Assembly (NCBI RefSeq): GCF_052078665.1
Contig: NZ_JBQJIK010000015.1
Span: 44,100 to 108,099, forward strand
From: Inquilinus sp052078665
Lineage (GTDB): Bacteria; Pseudomonadota; Alphaproteobacteria; DSM-16000; Inquilinaceae
Length of the DNA: 64,000 bases
Direction of reading: 5' to 3'
Part shown: positions 16,926 through 25,330 of the stretch, in pieces
How positions within the stretch are numbered: the stretch's first letter is position 1
Layout of the letters: each line of letters opens with the position of its first letter
Made by a program: the position numbers and the translations under genes
Notes under the pieces: model-generated
Seen by the model: the letters and a program-made list of their open reading frames with translations, nothing else
What the model was told of the DNA's origin: nothing
The model's database searches: none

Positions 16926-17759
16926 ATGGAGGCCCTCCGCCCCTATACCGCCGCCTTCGCCTCGCGCTTCCTGCTGATGATGCAGTACCGGGCGGCGGCC
17001 CTGGCCGGTTTCGCCACGCAATGCTGGTTTGGCGCGGTGCGCGTCATGGTGCTGGCAGCGTTCTACCTGGGCGCGCCCGAGGCCGCGTCCCCGGCATCGC
17101 TCAGCCTGTCCCAGGCCGTGACCTATACCTGGCTGGCGCAGGGCCTGCTGGCCCTGCTGCCCTGGATGGCGGATCCCGACATCGCCGCTTCGGTGCGCAC
17201 CGGCGCGATCGGCTACGACAGGCTGCGTCCGGTCGACGCCTACGCCCTGTGGTATGCCCGCACGGCCGGCTGGATGACGGCCCGCGTCGTTCCCAGGGTG
17301 GCTCTGATGATCCTGGCCGCCGGGATCGTCCTGCCCCTGATCGGCCAGGCCGAATGGGCCTGGCAGCCGCCGCCGAGCGCCTCCGCGGCCCTGCTGTTCA
17401 TCCTTTCGCTGACCTTGGCGGCGGCGCTGTCCTGCGCCGTCGTCATGCTGATCAACATCGTCGTGGTGGCGACGCTCAACGCCCGCGGCGTCAACGCCCT
17501 GGCCGTGCCGGTGGTCATCGTCTTCTCCGGCTCGCTGCTGCCCCTGCCGCTCTATCCCGACGCGATCGCCGCCATGCTGTTCGTGCAGCCTTTGGCGGGT
17601 GTCCTCGACATCCCCAACCGGATCTATGCCGGCGCGCTGACGGGCGTCACGGCATGGGCCGGACTCGGGTTGCAGGCGTTCTGGACCCTCGCCCTGATCC
17701 TCGCGGGCAGGCTGTGGCTGGGCCGCGTCATGCGCCGCCTCGAAGTCCAGGGAGGGTAG
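16926..17759 (+). CDS. ABC-2 type exporter permease, first subunit
   Basis: A 277-residue membrane protein with about six hydrophobic segments. It opens with a short cytoplasmic FASRFLLMMQYRAAALAGF stretch and contains the family-typical TYTWLAQGLLALLP and DRLRPVDAYALWYARTAGW. It pairs with the following permease; the two are separate members of the same ABC-2 pair family. Substrate unknown. Confidence 0.9.
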   Translation: MEALRPYTAAFASRFLLMMQYRAAALAGFATQCWFGAVRVMVLAAFYLGAPEAASPASLSLSQAVTYTWLAQGLLALLPWMADPDIAASVRTGAIGYDRLRPVDAYALWYARTAGWMTARVVPRVALMILAAGIVLPLIGQAEWAWQPPPSASAALLFILSLTLAAALSCAVVMLINIVVVATLNARGVNALAVPVVIVFSGSLLPLPLYPDAIAAMLFVQPLAGVLDIPNRIYAGALTGVTAWAGLGLQAFWTLALILAGRLWLGRVMRRLEVQGG

Positions 17760-17762
17760 GGG

Positions 17763-18566
17763 ATGAACGGCCTCACCCTGCTCGGCCGCTATTTCGCGGC
17801 GTCGATCCGCAGCCAGATGCAGTACCCGGCCTCGGCGCTGATGCTGACCGTCGGGCAGCTGGCCGCGACCGCGATCGAGATGGTCTCGATCTGGGCGCTG
17901 TTCGACCGGTTCGGCGCGGTCAAGGGCTGGAGCCTCGGCGAGGTGATGTTCTTCTACGCCCTGATCAACATCAGCTTCTCCATCGCCGATTTCATCACCC
18001 GCGGCTTCGACGTGTTCGGCACCGATTTCGTGCGCACCGGCGATTTCGACCGCCTGCTGCTCAGGCCCCGCTCGGCGACTCTGCAACTGGTCGGTCACGA
18101 CTTCCGCATCAGCCGGTTCGGCCGGTTCCTGCAGGCGGCCGTCATCCTGGCGGGGGCCACCGCGTCCCTGCACTTCGCCTGGACCCCGCAGGCCGTCGCC
18201 CTTGCCGTTTGGACGGTGGCCGGCGGCACCGCTTTCTTCGTCGCCCTCTTCGTTCTCCAGGCGGCGATGGCCTTCTGGACCATCGAAAGCCTCGAGGCCG
18301 TCAACGCCCTGACCTATGGCGGCGCCTATGCGGGCCAGTTCCCGATGGGCCTCTACGCCCGCTGGTTCCGCGGCTTTCTGACCTTCGTCGTGCCGCTGGC
18401 CTGCGTGGCGTACTATCCGGTCCTCGCCATCCTGGGGCGGCCCGATCCCCTCGGGGCGCCCGACTGGCTGCTGCCGGTCACGCCGGCGGCGGGATTTGCC
18501 TTCCTGGCCCTCGCGTTCCTGGCGTGGCGGCACGGCGTGACGAAATACATGTCCACCGGCAGCTGA
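17763..18566 (+). CDS. ABC-2 type exporter permease, second subunit
   Basis: A 267-residue membrane protein with about six hydrophobic segments, including FFYALINISFSIADFITRGFD and the LLLRPRSATLQL cytoplasmic turn characteristic of this pair family. It starts 3 bp after the previous stop and ends the operon. The 170 bp that follow, before the MFS gene, hold nothing I can name. Confidence 0.9.
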   Translation: MNGLTLLGRYFAASIRSQMQYPASALMLTVGQLAATAIEMVSIWALFDRFGAVKGWSLGEVMFFYALINISFSIADFITRGFDVFGTDFVRTGDFDRLLLRPRSATLQLVGHDFRISRFGRFLQAAVILAGATASLHFAWTPQAVALAVWTVAGGTAFFVALFVLQAAMAFWTIESLEAVNALTYGGAYAGQFPMGLYARWFRGFLTFVVPLACVAYYPVLAILGRPDPLGAPDWLLPVTPAAGFAFLALAFLAWRHGVTKYMSTGS

Positions 18567-18736
18567 GCCTGGACGGCCGCCCGGATCGGAACGGCGGCGG
18601 AGCCACACCCAGCAGTGTCGGAAACCTGTAGGTTCGAGGTACGATATGCCGGACAAAGCCCCGGCTCCTCGAGCTACGACGACTGAACCAACGGCCCAAG
18701 CCGCGCCGGCCGGCGAACAGGGAGCGCAGCCGAGCC

Positions 18737-19930
18737 ATGACCGAAGCCCCGCGCGATCCTTCGACGGCTCGCGATCCCGCGTCCCTTTTGGTCGGCGCGA
18801 TCGCCGCGCAGGTGATCGGCGGGCTGGTCGCGCAGATGTCGCCCTTGATGATCGGCGGGTTCATGGCCGGCCTCTCGCTGTCGGAACGCGACGCCGGCTT
18901 CGTCGCCTCCGTCGAATTCCTCACCCTCGCCGTCACCGCGATCGCCATCGCGCCCGTGCTGCCCCGGCTGTCCTATCGGCGCGTCGGCCTCGCCGCCGTC
19001 GCGCTGGCGCTGCTCGCCCAGGGCGCATCGATCTTCAGCGCGTCGCTGGCGTCGCTCGCCCTGCTGCGCGGACTCGCGGGCGTCGGCGAGGGCGCGCTTT
19101 GGGCCGTGTCGCTCTCCATCATCGCCTCCCGGTCCCGCAACCCGGACAAGATCTACGGCTATTTCCAGGTGGTCTGGGCCCTGGGCAGCATCCCGCTCTT
19201 CGCCGTCGGCGGCGAGCTCACCGCCGCCTACGCGCATCAAGGCATCCTCGCGCTGATCGCAGGCGTGACCCTGGCACTCGCGCCGCTCCTGCTCCTCACC
19301 CCGGATGCCCGCGCCAGAAGCGACGACGCGGCAACGGACACGGCGCGGGCCTCCCCACTGCTCGGCGTCATGACGCTCGCGGCGATCGTGCTCTACGTGA
19401 CCGCCTCCGCCGCGATCTACGCGTTCAGCGCGCCACTCGGCGAGCGCGCCGGCCTCGACACGGGCGCGGTCGGCTATGCGCTGACCGTCACGTCGCTGGT
19501 CGGTCTCGCCGGCGCCGCAGCCGCCACTGCGCTCAATGTGCGCTGGGGACGGACGATCCCGATCTCGGGGTTCTGCGTCGTCTTCGCGCTGGTCACCCTC
19601 GCGCTCTGTCTCTCGCACGACCAGACCACCTATATCGTCGCCCTCGTCGCGTCGGGCATCATCTACTACTTCTCGATGCCCTATCTGTTCGGCCTCGCCG
19701 CGGCGCTCGACTGCAGCGGGCGGTGGGCCGCAGCGGCAGGCTCGGCCTATCTGCTCGGCTTCGCCGCCGGCCCCCTGGCGGCCGGCGCGGTGATCGGGGC
19801 GTTGGGCTACGCCAGCCTCGCCGCGGCCTGCGTCGCCATCACGGCCGCCGCCTGGGGGCTCGCCATGATCGTCAATCGGCATCTGAAAGGGACGGCCCGC
19901 GCCGCGCTCCCCACCGACGCCCCGGCGTGA
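18737..19930 (+). CDS. Major facilitator superfamily transporter
   Basis: A 397-residue integral membrane protein with about twelve hydrophobic segments. The loop between helices 2 and 3 reads RLSYRRVG, an MFS-type basic turn, and the fourth-helix region contains RGLAGVGEGALWAVSLS. Codon and sequence style (more CTC and TCG, fewer CTG) differs slightly from its neighbours, which could indicate separate ancestry. Transcribed alone, convergent with the response regulator at 19962. Substrate unknown. Confidence 0.88.
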   Translation: MTEAPRDPSTARDPASLLVGAIAAQVIGGLVAQMSPLMIGGFMAGLSLSERDAGFVASVEFLTLAVTAIAIAPVLPRLSYRRVGLAAVALALLAQGASIFSASLASLALLRGLAGVGEGALWAVSLSIIASRSRNPDKIYGYFQVVWALGSIPLFAVGGELTAAYAHQGILALIAGVTLALAPLLLLTPDARARSDDAATDTARASPLLGVMTLAAIVLYVTASAAIYAFSAPLGERAGLDTGAVGYALTVTSLVGLAGAAAATALNVRWGRTIPISGFCVVFALVTLALCLSHDQTTYIVALVASGIIYYFSMPYLFGLAAALDCSGRWAAAAGSAYLLGFAAGPLAAGAVIGALGYASLAAACVAITAAAWGLAMIVNRHLKGTARAALPTDAPA

Positions 19931-19961
19931 CGTCGCCCCGGCCCGACGTGACGACGCGCCG

Positions 19962-20648
19962 TCAGTCCTCTGTCTTCTCGCGCAACTCGGCCGGCAGCGC
20001 CTCCCAGACGCGAACGAGCTCGCCGACGGAATTCAGCTGCATCTTGCGCATGACGTTGCTGCGGTGGAGCTTGACGGTGACCTCGCTGATGGCAAGGTCA
20101 TAGGCGATCTGCTTGTTGAGGCGCCCCAGCGCCACGGCGCACATCACCTGCCGCTCGCGCCGGGTCAGGGTGTTGTAGCGGTCGACATGCAGCCGGGCGA
20201 CCCGGGCCTTGGCGCGCTGCGCAGCATCGATCGCAACGCCCGCAAACACCGCGTCCAGCAGCGTCTGGTCCCGCACCGGCTTGGTGAGAAAATCCACGGC
20301 GCCGGCCTTCATCGCCTGGACCGTCATCGGTATGTCGCCGTGGCCGGTGAGGAAGATGATCGGCTTGGGGTTGCCGCTCTGGGCCAGGTGATGCTGCAGA
20401 TCGAGGCCGCTGGCCCCCGGCATTCGTACATCCAGGATCATGCAGCCGGGGTTGTCCAAGACGTCGGCGTCGAGGAATTCGCGGGTCGAAGCGAAGCAGG
20501 CCGGCTGGAGACCCGCCGACAGGATCAGCTCCGACAGCGCCTCCCGGACAGGCGCATGGTCATCGACAATGATGACGAGCGGTTGCTCCGCCTTACTCCT
20601 CAGCTGCGGCGGTGCCGATCTCCGCAGGAGCGGCTGGTCAAGTTGCAT
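19962..20648 (-). CDS. FixJ-type response regulator (receiver plus LuxR HTH)
   Basis: A 228-residue two-domain regulator. The receiver has acidic VDDH, phospho-acceptor D73 in ILDVRMPG, and switch residues in FLTGHGD and FLTKPV. The C-terminal LuxR-type helix-turn-helix (LTRRERQVMCAVALGRLNKQIA...SEVTVKLHRSNVMRKM) binds DNA. GGAGGG 5 nt upstream supports the ATG at 20648, which lies 11 nt inside the previous gene. Last gene of the kinase operon and probably one of its transcriptional outputs. Confidence 0.95.
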   Translation of the reverse strand: MQLDQPLLRRSAPPQLRSKAEQPLVIIVDDHAPVREALSELILSAGLQPACFASTREFLDADVLDNPGCMILDVRMPGASGLDLQHHLAQSGNPKPIIFLTGHGDIPMTVQAMKAGAVDFLTKPVRDQTLLDAVFAGVAIDAAQRAKARVARLHVDRYNTLTRRERQVMCAVALGRLNKQIAYDLAISEVTVKLHRSNVMRKMQLNSVGELVRVWEALPAELREKTED

Positions 20649-21027
20649 GATCACCCTCCCTGTCTCGATTGCGTAAGGCGTCGCCGACGGCCGCAAGCAG
20701 GGCCTTGGCGTCGAAGGGCTTGCGGAAGAACCCGCTGATGCCCTGGGCTCGGTCCTGATCCGCGATTTCGTGGCGGCCGGTGATCAGGAACACCGGCAGC
20801 TCCGGACGCACCCTCTTCACCAGGTCGCGAAGCTCGAAGCCGTCCTGGCCGGGCATCCCGATATCGGTGATCAGCAGGTCCAGGCCCGCCAGACCGCTGA
20901 TCAGCAGCGACCCCGCCGACGAGAAGCTGCGGGCGACATAGCCCGCGGACTCCAGAAGCTCCTCCAGCGACTCCAGCAGCCTTGGATCGTCATCGACGAT
21001 CGCCACGACGGATCTAGGCTCGCTCAC
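20638..21027 (-). CDS. Stand-alone receiver-domain response regulator
   Basis: A 129-residue receiver with no output domain: acidic IVDDD, phospho-acceptor D55 in LITDIGMPG, switch residues in FLITGRHE and FFRKPF. The GTG at 21027 is preferred because GGGGGAG lies 6 nt upstream; a TTG two codons earlier would overlap that ribosome binding site. Placed between two FixJ-type regulators with overlapping ends, it could be a phosphate sink or relay for the shared kinase (inference). Confidence 0.92.
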   Translation of the reverse strand: MSEPRSVVAIVDDDPRLLESLEELLESAGYVARSFSSAGSLLISGLAGLDLLITDIGMPGQDGFELRDLVKRVRPELPVFLITGRHEIADQDRAQGISGFFRKPFDAKALLAAVGDALRNRDREGDHAT

Positions 21028-21670
21028 GCTCAACTCCCCCGGCTCGGCGCGAATGCGTGATCGGTATGTCCAATCTCTCCGCGATCCGCACGAGATCGGC
21101 GAGCGACGCCGCCGCCATTTTCTGCATCACGTTCCGTCTGTGGATCTGCAGCGTGACCTCGCTGATCCCCAGTTCGGCGGCGGCCTGCTTGTTGAGAAGA
21201 CCGCTCACCACAAGCGGTAGCACCTCGCGTTCGCGCGGCGTCAGGTCAAGGTAGCGTTGCCGCAACGCGCCGAGCTCGGCGCGCTCCGATCGCTTCTCCC
21301 GATCCTGGGCGATCGCCGCCTCGACTGCGGCCATCAGGTCTGCATCGCTGAAGGGCTTGGTCAGGAAGTCCACGGCGCCATGCTTGATCGCGCGCACCGA
21401 CGATGGAATGTCGCCATGCCCGGTGATGAAGACGATCGGGGGATGGACGTGGTGGGACAACTGCTTCTGGAACTCCAGGCCGTTGATGTCGGGCAGCTCG
21501 ACATCGAGGATCAGGCACGCCGGGAGATCGGGCTTCGCAGAGGCGACATAGTCCGCGGCGGCGGCGAAGGTCTCGGCCCGCCATCCCAGGGACTCCAGCA
21601 GCTCGCCGACCGCCTCGCGCACCCTGGCGTCGTCATCCACCACGAAGACGATCTCCTCGCGCGGGCTCAT
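21014..21670 (-). CDS. FixJ-type response regulator (receiver plus LuxR HTH)
   Basis: A 218-residue regulator: VVDDD, phospho-acceptor D56 in LILDVELPD, FITGHGD and FLTKPF, then LuxR helix-turn-helix (LTPREREVLPLVVSGLLNKQAA...SEVTLQIHRRNVMQKM). Its ATG overlaps the kinase stop (ATGA) and GAGG precedes it, so kinase and regulator are translationally coupled. It is the most likely direct partner of the kinase. It resembles the 19962 regulator, probably by duplication. Confidence 0.95.
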   Translation of the reverse strand: MSPREEIVFVVDDDARVREAVGELLESLGWRAETFAAAADYVASAKPDLPACLILDVELPDINGLEFQKQLSHHVHPPIVFITGHGDIPSSVRAIKHGAVDFLTKPFSDADLMAAVEAAIAQDREKRSERAELGALRQRYLDLTPREREVLPLVVSGLLNKQAAAELGISEVTLQIHRRNVMQKMAAASLADLVRIAERLDIPITHSRRAGGVERERA

Positions 21671-24042
21671 GGTGCCTCGCCCGCCCTCAGCGGCAGCGTG
21701 AAGGCGACGATCGCCCCGCGCTGCTCGCTGTCGGCGGTCCAGAGGCGGCCGCCATGCGATTCGATGATCGAACGGCAGATGGGCAGCCCCATGCCCATGC
21801 CATCCGGCTTGGTCGTGAAGAACGGCTCGAAGACGCGCTCGGGATCCTTGAAACCCGTGCCGGCGTCGCGAACCTCGACCCGGATCGCGTCGGGGCCGTC
21901 ACGCCAGGAGCGGATCTGGAGCGCACGCGCGCCGTCGGCCACGGCGTCCATCGCCTCGATCCCGTTCCGGATCAGGTTCACGAACACCTGCTGGACCTGG
22001 ACGCGATCGAGCGCGACCGGCGGCAGGTCCGGCTCGAGAGCCGTCCTGATGCGGATGTCCTTCGCCGCGATCTCGTCGGCCATCAGCCGGCAGACCTCGC
22101 CGATCAGCCGGTTGACGTCTTCCGGCGACCTGGCGTGCGGCGTGCGACGGAACAGGGCCCGGATGCGGCTGACGACATCCGCAGCCGCGTTGGCGTCGCG
22201 GGTGATGCGCTCGGCCGTGATCTTCGCGCGCTCGAGGTTCGGAGGCTCGGCGGACAGCCAACGGTGGCAGGCGTGGGAGTTGGCGACGATCGCGGCCAGC
22301 GGCTGGTTCACCTCATGCGCGATCGAAGCGGAAAGCTCGGACAGGCTTGCGGCCTGCGTCGCCCGCGCGAGCTTGTCGGAGGCGCGCCGCAACGCCTCTT
22401 CGGCGTGCACCTGATCGTCGATGTCGTGGCAGAGGCCGAACCACTGGACAATGTGTCCGTGCTCATCCCGCATCGGCTCGGCGCGGCCCGACATCCAGCG
22501 ATACACGCCATCCGCACGACGCAGGCGATACTTCATCGAGAAGCGCTCGCCCGTGACGAGGCAGCGGCCGAGCACGTCTCCCACCTCCTCCGCATCGTCC
22601 GGGTGGAAGATGGTGTCGAACACCACTTCCAGCCGGCTCTTGTCCGCCAGGTCCATGCCGAGAAATTCCGCCATGTGCCTGTTGGCGAGGGTGGTCTCCC
22701 CGTCCGGGGTCAGGCGCCAGAGATTGCTCGGAACCATGTCCACGAGCAGCGAGAGCTCCCGCTCACGGCCACGCAATGCTTCCTCGGCAAGCAGCCGATC
22801 GTCGATGTCGTGGCAGAGGCCGTACCACTGGATGATGCGTCCGCCCTGATCCCGCATCGGCTCCGCGCTGCCCTCCATCCAGCGATAGACGCCGTCCGCC
22901 CGACGCAGGCGATACTTCATGGAGAAGCTCTCGCCGGTGACGAAGCAGCGATTGAGCGCCTGGCCCAGGCTGGCGGCATCATCGGGATGGACGGCGGTCT
23001 TTATGAAGGCCGCCAGCCGGCTCGTGTCGGGCTTGTCCGCATCCGCTATATCCAGGCCGAGATAATCGATCAGGCGCTTGTTGGCGAAGATCGGCTCGCC
23101 GTCCGGAGTCAGCCGCCAGAGGTAGATCGGGACCATGTCGACGAACTGCGAAAGCTCTCGCTCCCGGTCGCGCGACGTTTCCTGTGCGCGCACCTCGTCG
23201 TCGATATCGAGAGACACGCCGTACCATTGCACGATCGCTCCGCCCTGATCGCGCCGAGGCTCCACCCGGCACTCCGCCCAACGATAGACGCCGTCTCTTT
23301 CACGCCAACGAAACCGCATCACGCCGGCGCCGCCGGTTTCGGATGTGTTTTGCAACGCGCGCTGCACATCCGGGGCGTCTTCGGGATGAACGAGCTCCTG
23401 CAGCAGCTTGTCGATGCGCGGCTCCTCAAGATCCATAAGGTGCGGGACGACGGAGCGGAGATGGTCTCGGTATCTCTTGTTGAAATAGACCGGCCCGCCT
23501 GTCGACGTTGCGCTCCAGATGCGGATCGGCACGGCGTCGATCGTCTCCTCAAGCTGCTGCTTGCTCTGCCGAAGCGCCTCCTCCACCTGCATCTGGTCGT
23601 CGATGTCGTGACAAAGGCCGTACCACTGGACGATGCATCCGCCCTGATCCCGCATCGCTTCCGCGCGGCTCGACATCCAGCGATACACGCCGTCGGCACG
23701 CCGCAGCCGATACCTCATGGCAAAGGGCTCGCCGGTCCGGAGGCAACGGCCGAGCGTGTCCATGAACGCCGCTGCGTCGTCCGGATGGACGGTGGCCTCG
23801 ATCATGGCCGCCAGCCGGGTCATCCCCGGCTTGTCGGTATCCGCCACGTCCAGTCCGAGGAAATCCACCATGCGCTTGTTGAAGAAGGTCGGCTCGCCAT
23901 CGGGCTGCAGGCGCCAGACGTGGCTCGGGACCATGTCCACGAGCTGCGAGAGCTCCCGCTCCCGGTCGCGCAACGCCGCCACGGTTTTCTCGTAGACGCC
24001 GATGTCGATCGCCAGGCCCTGCTGGGGGCGCGTTGCTATCAT
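21667..24042 (-). CDS. Sensor histidine kinase with four tandem PAS domains
   Basis: A 791-residue kinase without membrane segments, so probably cytoplasmic. Four PAS/PAC units at roughly 26-155, 157-285, 290-418 and 420-548; units 1, 3 and 4 share near-identical blocks (RLRRADGVYRWM..., VQWYGLCHDIDD), unit 2 is divergent. HisKA follows with H576 in SIAHEVNQPLAA. The ATPase domain has an N-box NLIRNGIEAMD, DAGTGF, FEPFFTTK and GMGMGLPI. The EVNQPLAA type of HisKA is common among kinases paired with FixJ-like regulators. Signal unknown; no haem- or flavin-specific motif could be pinned down. Confidence 0.95.
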   Translation of the reverse strand: MIATRPQQGLAIDIGVYEKTVAALRDRERELSQLVDMVPSHVWRLQPDGEPTFFNKRMVDFLGLDVADTDKPGMTRLAAMIEATVHPDDAAAFMDTLGRCLRTGEPFAMRYRLRRADGVYRWMSSRAEAMRDQGGCIVQWYGLCHDIDDQMQVEEALRQSKQQLEETIDAVPIRIWSATSTGGPVYFNKRYRDHLRSVVPHLMDLEEPRIDKLLQELVHPEDAPDVQRALQNTSETGGAGVMRFRWRERDGVYRWAECRVEPRRDQGGAIVQWYGVSLDIDDEVRAQETSRDRERELSQFVDMVPIYLWRLTPDGEPIFANKRLIDYLGLDIADADKPDTSRLAAFIKTAVHPDDAASLGQALNRCFVTGESFSMKYRLRRADGVYRWMEGSAEPMRDQGGRIIQWYGLCHDIDDRLLAEEALRGRERELSLLVDMVPSNLWRLTPDGETTLANRHMAEFLGMDLADKSRLEVVFDTIFHPDDAEEVGDVLGRCLVTGERFSMKYRLRRADGVYRWMSGRAEPMRDEHGHIVQWFGLCHDIDDQVHAEEALRRASDKLARATQAASLSELSASIAHEVNQPLAAIVANSHACHRWLSAEPPNLERAKITAERITRDANAAADVVSRIRALFRRTPHARSPEDVNRLIGEVCRLMADEIAAKDIRIRTALEPDLPPVALDRVQVQQVFVNLIRNGIEAMDAVADGARALQIRSWRDGPDAIRVEVRDAGTGFKDPERVFEPFFTTKPDGMGMGLPICRSIIESHGGRLWTADSEQRGAIVAFTLPLRAGEAP

Positions 24043-24344
24043 GATCGGCTGCTCCTGCCGGACAATGAACCCCAGGGACCGTCAACGCTCCGTCCGGCAA
24101 TTGTCCTCGATATCCGGGCTGGAGGAATCGCACCCCATCCTACTCCCGCCATGGCCCAAGCCGCACCTCATGGAAATCCATGCATTGCACGGAGATGCGG
24201 CCGCCGCGGCCGCCTATGGGGAGAGCCTCCCCGTGTTTCAGGCTCGACATTTCATGTCAACTCCGACAAAGATCGTACACGAAATTCAGAAGATCGCGTG
24301 TCGAGTCCCGAGGCTGGGCATGGAGGTGGGCGTTGGGAGGCGGC
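24043..24344. other. Divergent intergenic region, kinase operon / GntR gene
   Basis: About 300 bp with no credible gene. An 8-mer CCGACAAA at 24263-24270, followed by a TACA, recurs at 25076-25083 upstream of the importer. Both copies flank the GntR gene and could be weak candidate sites for it. Nothing else recognised. Confidence 0.4.
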
Positions 24345-25049
24345 GTGGAGGCACAGCCCGTGAGCGTCATTCCCGGCCCGGACCTGCCGGCCTTCCAGTC
24401 GGCGGACCGCGAGGCCTCGGTCTATGAGGCGATCCGCGAGGACATCATCTCGGGCCGCATCCCGGCCAATGCCCGGCTGATCGTCGCCGATCTCGCCGAA
24501 CGGCACGGCACCTCGACCAATCCGGTGCGCGAGGCGCTGCAGCAGCTCCGCGGCGAGGGCTTCGTCGTGATGACGCCCAATCGCGGGGCGCGCGTGCGGC
24601 CGATCGACCAGGATTTCATCCGCGACATCTACGAAATCGAGGTCCTGATCGAGCCGGCGCTGACGCGCTGGTTCGTCGGCATCGCCACCGAGGCCGACAT
24701 CGCCGCGCTGGAGGCGCTGCACGCCGAGATGCTGCGGCTCAACTATTCCGACCCGGTGCGGCACGGGCTGCTCGACACCCAGTTCCACCACACGATGTAT
24801 GAGCGCCACTACAACCGGCACGCGGTCGATCTGTGGTGGAAGCACCGCGAGATCCTGCGCGCGATCAGCCGGCGGCTGCCGATCTCGCTCGGCCGCCAGG
24901 CGACGGTGATGCGGGACCATCAGGATGTCCTGGACGCGATCAAGGTCCAGGATGCCGATGCGGCGGCGGCCGTGATCGCCCGCCATGTCGAAGGATCTGG
25001 CCGCCACATCATCGAGCAGATGCGTGCGGCGCGCCGCATTGGCGGTTGA
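24345..25049 (+). CDS. GntR-family transcriptional regulator (FCD subfamily)
   Basis: A 234-residue regulator. The N-terminal winged helix (SVYEAIREDIISGRIPANARLIVADLAERHG, then TSTNPVREALQQLRGEGFV) is followed by an all-helical FCD ligand domain with candidate metal histidines in DTQFHHTMYERH and the late ARHVEGSGRHI. The GTG at 24345 is chosen (GGGAGG 4 nt upstream); a GTG at 24360 is nearly as good. FCD regulators often sense sugar acids, which suits the downstream uronate/aldonate operon starting at 25331. Confidence 0.9.
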   Translation: MEAQPVSVIPGPDLPAFQSADREASVYEAIREDIISGRIPANARLIVADLAERHGTSTNPVREALQQLRGEGFVVMTPNRGARVRPIDQDFIRDIYEIEVLIEPALTRWFVGIATEADIAALEALHAEMLRLNYSDPVRHGLLDTQFHHTMYERHYNRHAVDLWWKHREILRAISRRLPISLGRQATVMRDHQDVLDAIKVQDADAAAAVIARHVEGSGRHIIEQMRAARRIGG

Positions 25050-25330
25050 GCTAATCGTGAAACTGACCTAGGCTGCCGACAAAATATACAAGATGCGAAT
25101 TGCTTTGCGATGGGCAATATCGCTGCAGGAGGAAGAAGACAGGAAGCCACCGGGCATAGCGTTTCCGGACGGGAAATGTGTCTGTTCTCGATCGATTGTT
25201 GTCGATCGAGGCGGGAGATCTTTTGGCTTTGTGGAAAAAGGGAAGCGCGTCGTCGCACCGGAACGGCGCCCGAGAGGTGCAAAGAGCGACATTTGCACCA
25301 TTCGACAATCACAGGGAGGAGATCTGTCCT

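Noticed and set aside
15732..18656. Long minus-strand open frame opposite the ABC-2 exporter (974 codons)
   Set aside because: Antisense shadow rich in Gln/Arg/Gly; no domain recognised.
18567..18736. Small open frame between the ABC-2 permease and MFS genes
   Set aside because: Low-complexity Ala/Thr/Pro reading that runs into the MFS gene in another frame; no ribosome binding site.
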